NCBI GenBank assembly: GCA_018401015.1
Contig: JAGYLP010000015.1
Span: forward strand, 1 to 45,820
Source of the DNA: Bacteroidales bacterium
GTDB taxonomy: Bacteria > Bacteroidota > Bacteroidia > Bacteroidales > M50B96
DNA: 45,820 nucleotides
Direction: 5' to 3'
Within the stretch, counting starts at the first letter, position 1; each line of letters opens with the position of its first letter. This document shows, one piece after another, positions 1-8,726 of the stretch. The notes beneath the pieces were generated by a model. That model made no database searches. It saw only the letters and a list, made by a program, of their open reading frames with translations, and had not been told where the DNA came from. The translations under genes were made by a program, and so were the position numbers.

Positions 1-1
1 T

Positions 2-2338
2 GGTATTTCCGGTTTAGCGAGCTTAACCGGAACTTCTAACTCAAGCGGCGGCTCAGCCAACACCGAAGTCCTCAGTTTCACTATTTCGGAACCGGATGAA
101 ATATCGATTTTAGCCGATCTTTCCGACTACAATGGATTTAATGTCTCTGCTAATGGAGCTTCCGATGGTTCTATCTCCTTAACAATAACCGGAGGCACTT
201 CGCCATACGCTTTCGAATGGAGTAATGGAAATAATACCTCTAGTATTACTGGACTGACAGCAGGTGCTTATGCGGTTACGGTGACCGATGCGAATGGATG
301 CAGTGTGGAAGAAAACTATGAGCTCACCGAACCTCTAGGTTTGTTGCTTTCAGTTATTATTCAGGATGTTAGCTGTTTTGGAGGGAACGATGGTAGCATC
401 GACGTGACGGTATCGGGAGGTACAGCACCCTATAGTTATTCGTGGTCGAATGGTGCTACCAATGCTTCTTTGAGCGGCTTAGTGGCCGGTTTGTATCAGT
501 TAACGGTAGAAGATGCGAACGGTGGATTAGCAACTGAAATACTAATCGTCAATCAGCCTTCGTCTTTACAAATAAGTTTATCAGCAACAGGAACCGATCC
601 GGGAGCTAATAACGGTAGCATCAATAGCAATATTAGTGGAGGTACGCCGCCTTATACTTATTCATGGAATAATGGCGCTACGTCTGCCGATTTAACCAGC
701 TTGGGAGAAGGTAGTTATTGTTTGGTAGTCACGGATGCTAACGGCTGTTCAACAGAAGCTTGTGTGGATGTAAATACCATTACACCAACTTATTTCACAC
801 CCGTTTATTCTGGAAATCCGTATAATCCAATGAATATCTTTGTATTGGAAGCTTTCTTAAACGAAGATGATATGACCATTGGTTCTGAGATAGCAGTGTT
901 CGATGGATCAATCTGTGTTGGAATGGGGGTTTATAACGGAACCTGGCCACTTACTTTCCCCGCTGCCATGGACGACCCTTTAACCACGGTAGTGGATGGT
1001 TTTACACCTGGTAACGATATCATTTTTAAAGTGTTCGACGAGGCAAGTCAAACTGAATTGAGTTTTCTAACTGTAAGTTATCAGTTTGGCTCTCCTGAAA
1101 TATACACGGCTTTGGCGACATCTATTGTGATTTTAGATGCGTTCACCTATCAGAATCAATGTATTCCATTAACCGCAGGTTGGAACTTAGTTTCGTTCTA
1201 CGTCGTCCCCGACGATTTGGGTATCGACAGCATCTTCGCTCCTTTAATTAATAATGGAAGTTTGGTGAAAGTGCTCGACGAAGCAGGAAACTTCATGCAG
1301 TCTATTGGTGGAAACTGGTTTAATAATATTCCGCCTATGGCTTTAACAGAAGGTTATTACGTGAATGTAAATCAGAATGATACCCTTTGTGTGGTCGGGC
1401 AACCACAATCATTGCCTTTCACGATTCCTTTAAGTGCGAACTGGAATATCATGGGATTTCCATCTTCTGAAATACTCAATTCCTCCTGGGTGTTCGATGG
1501 GTTAATCGACGATGGTTATTTGGTGAAAGTATTGGATCAGTCGGGCCAATTTATTCAGGAAATAACGCCTGGATTCTGGTTCGATAACATCAATGCTTTA
1601 ACTCCCGGACAAGCCTACTACATCAATGTGAATACGGCAACGGATTTAACGATTGCTGCCGCATCTAAATCGACGATAATCGAAGAGGATGGCTATAAGC
1701 TTTCTCCAAGTCATTTTGATCTGGCCTATGATGGTAATCCCTATCAGTCGATGGCCGTTTTGATTCGGGATGCTAATTTATCGGTGGGCGACGAAGTAGC
1801 CATTTTCCAGGGCGATTTATGCGTTGGTGCCGCAGTCTTCACAGGTGAATTGCCATTTGCGGTGGCTTGTGCCATGGATGATCCTTTAACTGAGGTGCTC
1901 GATGGATTCTTGGAAAGTGAAGTTCCTGAGATTCGAATCTGGAAAAAAGCCTCCGAAAAGCTACTCAGCGATTCAGAGTTTTCTGCCGCTTTCGATACAC
2001 GTTTCAACCGCACGTTCTCACCAAAAGCTACTGCTGTGGTGGATATCCAAGTTAATTCTTCCTTAGAATCCAATTGGACGGTTTATCCCAATCCGGCTAA
2101 AGAACGATTGCATCTCGAATTTTCAGTCGAAGAGGAATCCTATATCCTAATTCAACTCTTCGACGCAAAAGGTTCACTCATAGAAACTCTTGTCGACGAC
2201 CATTACCCGGCTGGCGAGTTCCAATTCGATTGGAATGTGTCTTCCGCCAAACAGGGTCTTATTCCCTCGGGTGTGTACCAGCTTAAATGGATTCACAATT
2301 CCGAAAGTTTGAGTAAACGAATCGTTATAATGCCCTAA
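2..2338 (+). CDS. SprB-repeat protein with T9SS type A sorting domain (5' end missing)
   Basis: The frame is already open at base 2, so the gene starts upstream of the window; the first ATG in frame, at 281, lies inside a repeat and is not the start. In order: three or more SprB-type repeats of about 75 residues (pattern DGSI..T.SGGT.PY.Y.WSNG...L..G.Y.VTV.DANGC); a module beginning near 785 with GNPYNPM, IAVFDG, CVG and MDDPLT; a duplicated 'GWNLVSF...KVLD..G...W.N.I...GYY.NV' module (about 1170-1650); a second GNPYQSM module (about 1717-1990); and a C-terminal sorting tail starting NWTVYPNPAKERL and ending LSKRIVIMP. T9SS carries such proteins across the outer membrane, usually anchoring or releasing them after tail cleavage. 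SprB itself is a gliding adhesin, but the repeat alone does not prove motility. It is followed by a strong terminator at 2353-2390. Confidence 0.9.
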   Translation, partial: GISGLASLTGTSNSSGGSANTEVLSFTISEPDEISILADLSDYNGFNVSANGASDGSISLTITGGTSPYAFEWSNGNNTSSITGLTAGAYAVTVTDANGCSVEENYELTEPLGLLLSVIIQDVSCFGGNDGSIDVTVSGGTAPYSYSWSNGATNASLSGLVAGLYQLTVEDANGGLATEILIVNQPSSLQISLSATGTDPGANNGSINSNISGGTPPYTYSWNNGATSADLTSLGEGSYCLVVTDANGCSTEACVDVNTITPTYFTPVYSGNPYNPMNIFVLEAFLNEDDMTIGSEIAVFDGSICVGMGVYNGTWPLTFPAAMDDPLTTVVDGFTPGNDIIFKVFDEASQTELSFLTVSYQFGSPEIYTALATSIVILDAFTYQNQCIPLTAGWNLVSFYVVPDDLGIDSIFAPLINNGSLVKVLDEAGNFMQSIGGNWFNNIPPMALTEGYYVNVNQNDTLCVVGQPQSLPFTIPLSANWNIMGFPSSEILNSSWVFDGLIDDGYLVKVLDQSGQFIQEITPGFWFDNINALTPGQAYYINVNTATDLTIAAASKSTIIEEDGYKLSPSHFDLAYDGNPYQSMAVLIRDANLSVGDEVAIFQGDLCVGAAVFTGELPFAVACAMDDPLTEVLDGFLESEVPEIRIWKKASEKLLSDSEFSAAFDTRFNRTFSPKATAVVDIQVNSSLESNWTVYPNPAKERLHLEFSVEEESYILIQLFDAKGSLIETLVDDHYPAGEFQFDWNVSSAKQGLIPSGVYQLKWIHNSESLSKRIVIMP

Positions 2339-2352
2339 AAGCAATCATTTTT

Positions 2353-2390
2353 ATCGGGGATCATCGCTCTTTCGATGATCCCCGATTTTT
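2353..2390 (+). terminator. Intrinsic terminator after the first SprB-repeat gene
   Basis: A perfect 14-bp inverted repeat (ATCGGGGATCATCG / CGATGATCCCCGAT) with a 6-base loop is followed by a short T run. It starts 14 bases after the stop codon at 2336-2338. It also shows that the next gene must start downstream of it, at 2411 rather than at the in-frame ATG at 2375, which lies in the 3' arm of the stem. Confidence 0.9.
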
Positions 2391-2410
2391 CTAAATTTAT
2401 CCAAAGGCTT

Positions 2411-3922
2411 ATGAAAAAACTTAGCATTTGGGCGATTCTTTCGCTTATAATCCAATTGAATGTGGCTGCCCAATATTTTGAGCCGGCCTATTCCGGAAAT
2501 CCCTATAACCCCATGTCCTTCCTCGTATTAGGAGGTAGTATTGATGGTTTTTCTTTGCAAGCAGGCGACGAAATTGCCGTGTTCGACGGTAATATTTGCG
2601 TGGGTGCCGGGGTATTCGATGGGAATTTTCCCTTTGCATTTCCCGCAGCAACCGACGATCCGCTCACAAGTAACATCGATGGTTTTGTCAGTGGAAATAC
2701 CATTGAATACCGCTTGTATCAGTCTGTTAATCAGGTAGAAACTAATTCTTACAATCTCACCTATGTGCTCGGAAATGGTGTTTTCCAATCGCAAGGAACG
2801 GAAGCCTTCTTCATCGATGGAACGAGCATCATTCCCTTAACAGCTGACGTACAAGTATTAACGGAAATTAACTGCTATGGTGGAAACAATGGTTCATTGG
2901 AAGCGATTGCGATCAATGGCTTGCCTCCTTATAATTTTTTGTGGTCGAACGGGAATACTACTGCTACTGTTCAATATCTAACGGCAGGCACCTACTCCGT
3001 TACCGTGAGCGATGCTACCAGCAATAGTGTGGTTTTGGAATACAATCTTATCGAGCCTACCAATCTAAATGTGTCGGCTAACATCATGGATGTGATTTGT
3101 CCGGGTGGAAACGATGGTAGTATTTCAGTCGCAGTAAATGGAGCTACTCCTCCCTATAGTTTCACCTGGAGCAATCAGGAATCTTCAGCTCAAATTGATC
3201 AACTTTCCGGAGGAATCTACAGTGTTATCATCGTGGATGCCAATAACTGTAGCTGGGATTCAAGTTTCGTTGTAAATGAACCCGATTCATTGATTAATGG
3301 TCTGCCTATCTTGTATTTAGGTGCCGATACAGCTATCTGCGAAAGCGAAAGCATTGTGCTGAATCCGGGGGGCTTCGCAAGCTATTTGTGGTCGGATGGC
3401 TCGATAAACTCCAACCTGGAAATATCCGAGGCAGGTGTTTATAGCTTAACTGTACTGGATGCCTTGGGTTGCGAATTTACCGATGAATTTGCTCTTATCG
3501 TTAATCCATTGCCCGATGTACAACTCTTCCCATTCGCTTCAATATGCCAGGGTGAAAGCTTTGTTTTTACTCCACTTCCAAATCCGCAATTTTTCACTTC
3601 ATTTCAATGGTCCACTGGTGAAACAACCGAATTTATTGAGGTCAATACAACAGGGACCTACTCAGTAACGGTTAGCAATTCCTTCGGCTGCGAAAACTCC
3701 GACGAAGCCGAACTGATAGTGAACCCGCTGCCGGTGATCGATTTAGGAGCTGACCAGACCATTTGCGAAGGCGATGTAGCCAGTTTTTCTGCCGGAACCT
3801 TTGCCGCTTATGCCTGGTCGAACGGCGAAACAAATTCGAGCATCGAGGTGAGCACCGCTGGTGTTTACAGCGTCACCGTTACGGATGCGAACGGCTGCGA
3901 AAACTCCGACGAAGCCGATTAA
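2411..3922 (+). CDS. N-terminal part of a T9SS-exported SprB/Ig-like repeat protein (interrupted gene)
   Basis: Start at 2411 is chosen because MKKLSIWAILSLIIQLNVAAQ is a clear signal peptide and the upstream ATG lies in a terminator. After the signal peptide come a GNPYNPM/IAVFDG/CVGAGV module (about 2480-2760), two SprB-type repeats (about 2845-3290), then Ig-like repeats of the form 'LGAD..ICEG...SAG.F..Y.WSNGE..SSIEVS.AGVYSVTVTDANGCENSDEAELIVNPLP', of about 69 residues. From 3686 these repeats are nearly identical at DNA level with a 207-bp period. The frame ends at TAA 3920-3922 in the middle of a repeat, and the same protein resumes in another frame at about 4404. It should be read together with the C-terminal part ending at 6155. 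Whether the break is biological or an assembly error cannot be told from the sequence alone. Confidence 0.85.
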   Translation: MKKLSIWAILSLIIQLNVAAQYFEPAYSGNPYNPMSFLVLGGSIDGFSLQAGDEIAVFDGNICVGAGVFDGNFPFAFPAATDDPLTSNIDGFVSGNTIEYRLYQSVNQVETNSYNLTYVLGNGVFQSQGTEAFFIDGTSIIPLTADVQVLTEINCYGGNNGSLEAIAINGLPPYNFLWSNGNTTATVQYLTAGTYSVTVSDATSNSVVLEYNLIEPTNLNVSANIMDVICPGGNDGSISVAVNGATPPYSFTWSNQESSAQIDQLSGGIYSVIIVDANNCSWDSSFVVNEPDSLINGLPILYLGADTAICESESIVLNPGGFASYLWSDGSINSNLEISEAGVYSLTVLDALGCEFTDEFALIVNPLPDVQLFPFASICQGESFVFTPLPNPQFFTSFQWSTGETTEFIEVNTTGTYSVTVSNSFGCENSDEAELIVNPLPVIDLGADQTICEGDVASFSAGTFAAYAWSNGETNSSIEVSTAGVYSVTVTDANGCENSDEAD

Positions 3923-4457
3923 TCACTGCCGATAGTCGATTGACCGATCAGACCATTTGGCCAGTTTTCTGCGATGCTGGTCCTGGCATCGTGACGCTGG
4001 TGGCGTCCCGACGAAGCTGCTCGCCGAATCCGCTGCCGAGTCGATTTAGGTTGGTGGCCAGTTTTCTGCTTTCGAGCATCGAGGTGAGCACCGTTTTAGG
4101 TCCGGTAACGATGGCTGCGAAAACTCCGACAAGCCACTTTTAATCCCGAGTCGAGCCGATCAGACCATTTGCGAAGGCGATGTAGCCAGTTTTTCTGCCG
4201 GAAGCTTTACCGCTTATGCCTGGTCGAACGGTGAAAGCACTTCGAGCATCGAGGTGAGCAGCGCTGGTGTTTACAGCGTCACCGTTCGACGAACGGGAAA
4301 CTCCGCCGCTCCGGTGGTCGATTTGGGCCGATCAGACCATTTGCGAAGTTAGCGTTTTCTGCCGCTTTACCGTTATGCCTGGAAATCGCATCGCGCTGCG
4401 TCCGGCTGCGAAAACTCCGACGAAGCCGAACTGATTGTGAATCCGCTGCCGGTGGTC
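3686..4457 (+). repeat. 207-bp tandem repeat array with scrambled, deletion-rich copies
   Basis: Copies start with GGCTGCGAAAACTCCGAC at 3686, 3893, 4113 and 4404. The first interval is exactly 207 bp (69 codons). From about 3920 to 4404 the copies are mosaics: short runs match the repeat almost perfectly, but many pieces are missing, for example between 3920 and 4112 and again between 4290 and 4404. One copy (about 4158-4285) is almost complete but lies in the frame of the downstream part. The differences are mostly deletions rather than substitutions. Confidence 0.85.
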
Positions 4458-6155
4458 GATCTGGGTGCTGTGACTCAGTTTTCTTGTCCCGGTTCGCCGG
4501 TCGAATTAATGGCTGGTAGTTATGCATCTTACCTTTGGTCCAACGGCGAAACGTCCTCCAGCATTAGTGTCCAGGAAGGTGTTTATTCTGTTATTGTATT
4601 TTCTGCCGAAGGTTGCGAAGGAATTTCCAATGAGGTAAACGTTGTGGAGGCTCCATGGTGTGTTACTGCAACGAATAGTTCCCACGAATTAAACTTGTTG
4701 GATAGCTCTCAAGTTCTGTTCGATGGAACACCACTTCCCCTGGGTAGCTTTATTGGAGTTTTTTATGACGATAATGGCACGGCAACCTGTGCCGGTTGGC
4801 TTTATTGGGAGGGTACGAATGCTAGTTTTATCGCTTATGGTGATGATCCTCTTCAGGTAGGTAATCAGGGATTTGCATCAGGAGAACCCTTTGTTTGGAA
4901 GTATTATTTATCAACTACATCGCAGGAAGTGACGGTTAATGCCAGTTATTCTGTCGCTTTCCCCGATCTGGCTAATTTCAGCCAGGGAGGTTCAAGTGGA
5001 ATTCTATCGCTCTATCCGAATGCGGTCCAAGACGTTTCGATTGTATCAAGCTGGAGTTTTTTCTCAACCTATATCATTCCTGACAATCCTACTATGGAGG
5101 CAGTTTTTGCAGGGATGACCAATGAGTTTTACATTGTTAAGGATGATGCAGGAGGAATTTATTGGCCTTCGTTTGGAATTAATTTTATAGGTAGTTTCAT
5201 CGTGGGAGAGGCTTATCAGATTCGTGCTTTCCAGCCATTTACGCTAAGTGTAGCCGGGACCCAGGTAGTACCTGAGAACGAGGTTCTTACTTTGCCGGTC
5301 GGTTGGAGCTTTTTAGGGTATTTGCGGACAACTGCTGCAGATATTACTACCATGCTGGCTCCGGTGGTCTCGAATATTCAAATTGTAAAAGATTCCGACG
5401 GGAATGTGTATTTACCCAATTTTGGAATCAATTTTATTGGCAATATGGAACCGGGAAAAGGGTATTCAGTGCTGGTTACGAATTCGTTTAATTTCACTTA
5501 TCCTCCCAATGGATCAACCTTTTCCAAGTCTTATCCACCCTCTCTACTTCCTTATTTTGAACGAACTCCGACAACAACCGGAGAGAATATGACTCTTGTA
5601 ATCCTGAAGGATGAGCAGGAGGAAACTCAATCGATTGCGGAAATTGCCATTTACAACCAGCAAGATCAATGCGTTGGGGCGGCGCGTCGAATAGGATCGA
5701 CCATTGCATTTCCATTATGGGGTCAGGATGCTTATTCAGATATAGATTTTGGACTCAACTCAAATGAGTCGTTCCATTGGAAAGCATTCGATCAGGATGG
5801 TTTCGAAGTTCCTGTATCATTGAGGTTTACAGCAGGTAGCCATCATTATCTTAAAGATGGATTGGCTGTAGCCGAACTAACCCTCTCGGATAAAATCGTG
5901 GAAGAACAAATTATTTTTTACCCGAATCCTTCCTCCAATCAGCTTTATTTGGACCTACAAGGTGCCGAATCCTTCCAGTTTTCCCTGGAAATAGTAGATT
6001 TAACAGGGAGAAGTATTTATCGAACTTCATGTAAAAATTGGGTGTCCGGGCAACACGATTTAACAGCCGTGTGGAGTAATTTAGCGCCCGGACAGTATCT
6101 TCTGAGAGTCAGCGGAAGAGAGCAGGTGTTGACTAAGATACTGACAAAGAGGTAG
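4437..6155 (+). CDS. C-terminal part of the interrupted T9SS-exported repeat protein
   Basis: The frame is open from 4353, and the protein matches the repeat from about 4404; the GTG at 4437 is only the first possible start codon and is not a real start. Contents: the end of the last Ig-like repeat and one diverged repeat; a module with 'IGVFYDDNG..CAGWLYW' and 'GDDP' (about 4674-4960); a duplicated 'GWSF..Y...IVKD..G..Y.P.FGINFIG' module (about 5045-5490); another variant containing CVGAARR; and a T9SS type A tail (IIFYPNPSSNQLYLDL ... KILTKR). With the part starting at 2411 it forms one gene of about 3.7 kb for a cell-surface or secreted protein exported by T9SS. The duplicated module is clearly paralogous to the one at 1170-1650 in the previous gene. 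Confidence 0.85.
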   Translation: MNPLPVVDLGAVTQFSCPGSPVELMAGSYASYLWSNGETSSSISVQEGVYSVIVFSAEGCEGISNEVNVVEAPWCVTATNSSHELNLLDSSQVLFDGTPLPLGSFIGVFYDDNGTATCAGWLYWEGTNASFIAYGDDPLQVGNQGFASGEPFVWKYYLSTTSQEVTVNASYSVAFPDLANFSQGGSSGILSLYPNAVQDVSIVSSWSFFSTYIIPDNPTMEAVFAGMTNEFYIVKDDAGGIYWPSFGINFIGSFIVGEAYQIRAFQPFTLSVAGTQVVPENEVLTLPVGWSFLGYLRTTAADITTMLAPVVSNIQIVKDSDGNVYLPNFGINFIGNMEPGKGYSVLVTNSFNFTYPPNGSTFSKSYPPSLLPYFERTPTTTGENMTLVILKDEQEETQSIAEIAIYNQQDQCVGAARRIGSTIAFPLWGQDAYSDIDFGLNSNESFHWKAFDQDGFEVPVSLRFTAGSHHYLKDGLAVAELTLSDKIVEEQIIFYPNPSSNQLYLDLQGAESFQFSLEIVDLTGRSIYRTSCKNWVSGQHDLTAVWSNLAPGQYLLRVSGREQVLTKILTKR

Positions 6156-6228
6156 TTGAGGTGATTTCGGAGGCAAGCTAAATTCTTAAAATAAAAATGC
6201 ACCTTTGCCGGTTCATTAACAATTATCT

Positions 6229-7902
6229 ATGATTTCATTTTTTGAATTTGGGTTGTCTCCGGCTATCTTGGAAGCCTTGGAAAAATTAGGCTTTCAACAT
6301 CCTACACCCATTCAGGCTTTAGCCATTCCACAATTACTCGAATCGAACCAGGATTTAATAGCCCTGGCACAAACCGGAACCGGTAAAACAGCTGCTTATG
6401 GTTTGCCCATTATCCATCGAATCGATGCCTCTAAAAAATTACCCCAAGCCATTATTTTAAGCCCCACTCGTGAGCTTTGCGTTCAAATTGCGAAAGATTT
6501 AGAAAGTTATGCAGCTAACATGCCCGACTTTAAAGTAGTAGCAATTTATGGTGGTGCCAGTATGGATAATCAAATAAAAGCCCTTCAGGCAGGAGCACAA
6601 ATAATTGTGGGGACTCCCGGAAGAGTTGGCGATTTATTGAATCGTAAAAGACTCAAGTTACAAGGGATCGAAAGGATTGTCCTCGACGAAGCCGATGAAA
6701 TGCTGAGCATGGGTTTCAAAGACGATTTGGATTTTATTTTAAGTGCCATTCCAACCGAAAAACAAACACTACTTTTCTCGGCTACCATGCCGAAAGAAAT
6801 TCAGACCATTACCAAAAAATACATGAAGGCTCCCATTGAGCTTAGTGTGGGTAAAAAGAATTCAGCTACCGAACAGGTTGAACACCTTTATTATGTAGTG
6901 CATGCTAAGGACCGCTATGAAGTATTAAAACGCATTGCTGATATCAATCCTAAAATTTACGGAATTGTTTTTTGCCGCACTCGAAAAGATACCAAAGAGG
7001 TCGCGAAGAGGCTTATGGGCGATTCCTACAACGCCGATGCGCTCCACGGCGATTTAACTCAGTCGCAGCGCGACGAAGTGATGGATCGATTTCGGAAAGG
7101 TCAGATTCAGTTGTTGGTAGCAACGGATGTGGCTGCTCGCGGACTCGATGTAAATAATCTCACCCACGTGATTAATTACGATTTACCCGACGAAGCAGAG
7201 GTTTATACACATCGAAGTGGACGAACCGGCCGGGCCGGGAAGAAAGGAATTTCGATTGCCATTATTCATAGTCGTGAAACAAGTAAGCTGCGCAGGGTAG
7301 AAAAAGTATCTGGTATTACTTTCGAACGAGTAATGGTTCCCGATGGTAAAGAAATATGCACCAAACAACTGTATTCACTTGTCGATAAAGTCGAAAAAGT
7401 TGTGGTCGACGAAGCTACCATTGCTCCGTTTCTTCCTGCTATCTATCAAAAGCTTGAATGGCTCGACCGGGAACAGCTCATCAAGCATTTCGTGTCGGTC
7501 GAATTCAACCGATTCCTGGCTTATTACAAAGATTCTCGCGACGTAAATATTTACGATACGAAGAAAGAAAGTAAATCGGCGAGTGGTAAAAAAGACATGC
7601 CCATGACCCGCATTCACCTGAATGTTGGGTCGAAACGTAAATTGAACCCTCTCAAACTATTGAGTCTGGTGAATGAAGCACTCGATAATAATCAGGTTCA
7701 GGTGGGCAAAATTGAAGTACTTCGTAATTTTACTTTTTTTGAAATTGAATCCGATTTTGCGGAGGCCATGATTCGCGAAATACCACATTTTGAGATTGAT
7801 GGATTCCCTCTACATGCTCAGGTTGCCGAGCAATCAAAGCCAGGTTCTTATCAGGAGGAGGACTTTTTTAGAAAAAATCGAAATCGTAAAAAGAAATACT
7901 AA
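6229..7902 (+). CDS. deaD: DEAD-box ATP-dependent RNA helicase with DbpA-type RNA-binding tail
   Basis: This is an ATP-driven RNA unwinding protein of the DeaD/CsdA type, acting in cold adaptation, ribosome assembly and RNA turnover in the cytoplasm. Seen in order: Q motif (residues about 4-34, with FFEFGLS and HPTPIQ), Walker A AQTGTGKT (about 47-54), PTREL, GTPGR, DEAD box (153-156), SAT, then the second RecA lobe with VATDVAARGLD and HRSGRTGRAG (about 328). Residues about 480-545 (TRIHLNVGSKRKLNP...) look like a DbpA RNA-binding domain, followed by a basic tail rich in K and R. The length of 557 residues is usual for DeaD-like helicases of the phylum. The next gene starts 15 bases downstream and is probably co-transcribed. 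The exact DeaD versus CsdA/DbpA assignment is by resemblance. Confidence 0.95.
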   Translation: MISFFEFGLSPAILEALEKLGFQHPTPIQALAIPQLLESNQDLIALAQTGTGKTAAYGLPIIHRIDASKKLPQAIILSPTRELCVQIAKDLESYAANMPDFKVVAIYGGASMDNQIKALQAGAQIIVGTPGRVGDLLNRKRLKLQGIERIVLDEADEMLSMGFKDDLDFILSAIPTEKQTLLFSATMPKEIQTITKKYMKAPIELSVGKKNSATEQVEHLYYVVHAKDRYEVLKRIADINPKIYGIVFCRTRKDTKEVAKRLMGDSYNADALHGDLTQSQRDEVMDRFRKGQIQLLVATDVAARGLDVNNLTHVINYDLPDEAEVYTHRSGRTGRAGKKGISIAIIHSRETSKLRRVEKVSGITFERVMVPDGKEICTKQLYSLVDKVEKVVVDEATIAPFLPAIYQKLEWLDREQLIKHFVSVEFNRFLAYYKDSRDVNIYDTKKESKSASGKKDMPMTRIHLNVGSKRKLNPLKLLSLVNEALDNNQVQVGKIEVLRNFTFFEIESDFAEAMIREIPHFEIDGFPLHAQVAEQSKPGSYQEEDFFRKNRNRKKKY

Positions 7903-7917
7903 CCAAATTCTTTTAGC

Positions 7918-8586
7918 ATGAGGGAGATTCCGACACGCTTAAAGAATGTCGATACCATTATTTGGGATTATAATGGAACGCTGCTCAACGATGTGGCGAT
8001 TTGTGTCGATGCCATTAATTCTATGCTCGAAGAACGAGGAATTAAACCGGTTACCATTTCGGAATACCAGGAAGTGTTTGATTTTCCGGTTAAAGATTAT
8101 TACGAAAAAATTGGTTTCGATTTCTCGAAAGAGGATTTTGCAGTTGTGGGAAGGGAATTCATTCATCGTTACGATGCGCTCCGCCCTAACTCACAGCTTC
8201 AACCAGATGTAAGAAAAACCCTTTCTTGCTTTCGGAATCAGGGAGTGCGGCAGTTCGTTTTATCGGCCCGAGAGGAAGAATCCTTGAAACGAGAGATTCG
8301 CGATTTTCAATTGGAATCGTTTTTCGAGGCTATTTATGGCTTAGGCGACCATTATGCACATGGAAAGGTCGATTTAGGGCTCGAACTAATGCAGGATTTT
8401 AAGTTAAATCCGTCCAAAACCGTCATGATTGGAGATACCCTGCACGATGCCGAAGTGGCTCAGGAAATGGGAATTATGCCTATTTTGATTACACACGGCC
8501 ACCATCATGCGAATCGACTTGCCATACTGGATGTACTCCTTATCGATTCACTGGAATCGCTTTGCAAAGAATTCGCCCCAAATTAA
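7918..8586 (+). CDS. HAD-family phosphatase, phosphoglycolate phosphatase-like
   Basis: A haloacid dehalogenase superfamily hydrolase of 222 residues with an alpha-helical cap between motif I and motif II, as in phosphoglycolate phosphatase (Gph). Motif I is DYNGTLLND (residues 17-25): the nucleophile Asp17 is present, but the second Asp of the usual DxDGT is Asn19. Motif II is LSAREE, motif III a lysine in AHGKVDLG, and motif IV GDTLHDAE. The gene follows the helicase by 15 bp on the same strand. The substrate is not evident; 'phosphoglycolate phosphatase' is only the nearest family name. It converges on the antiporter gene across a 140-bp gap that shows no clear feature. Confidence 0.85.
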   Translation: MREIPTRLKNVDTIIWDYNGTLLNDVAICVDAINSMLEERGIKPVTISEYQEVFDFPVKDYYEKIGFDFSKEDFAVVGREFIHRYDALRPNSQLQPDVRKTLSCFRNQGVRQFVLSAREEESLKREIRDFQLESFFEAIYGLGDHYAHGKVDLGLELMQDFKLNPSKTVMIGDTLHDAEVAQEMGIMPILITHGHHHANRLAILDVLLIDSLESLCKEFAPN

Positions 8587-8726
8587 TTGAATGTAACATT
8601 TCTGCCAACATTGTCGGTAATTAGCAAGCAGCTCATTTTCGGTACAAACACTCTTGCTTAAAGCGATATTTAAAATGTGTAAGAAAAACTGTCCGGAGCT
8701 GACTCCATGCGAATTCCTTTCGTAGT

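Noticed and set aside
2375-2410. Earlier ATG start for the second SprB gene
   Set aside because: It lies in the 3' arm of a strong terminator; the ATG at 2411 opens a classic signal peptide.
3763-4143. A 126-codon frame across the scrambled repeats
   Set aside because: It reads the repeat DNA in the wrong frame and gives an Arg/Cys-rich nonsense protein.
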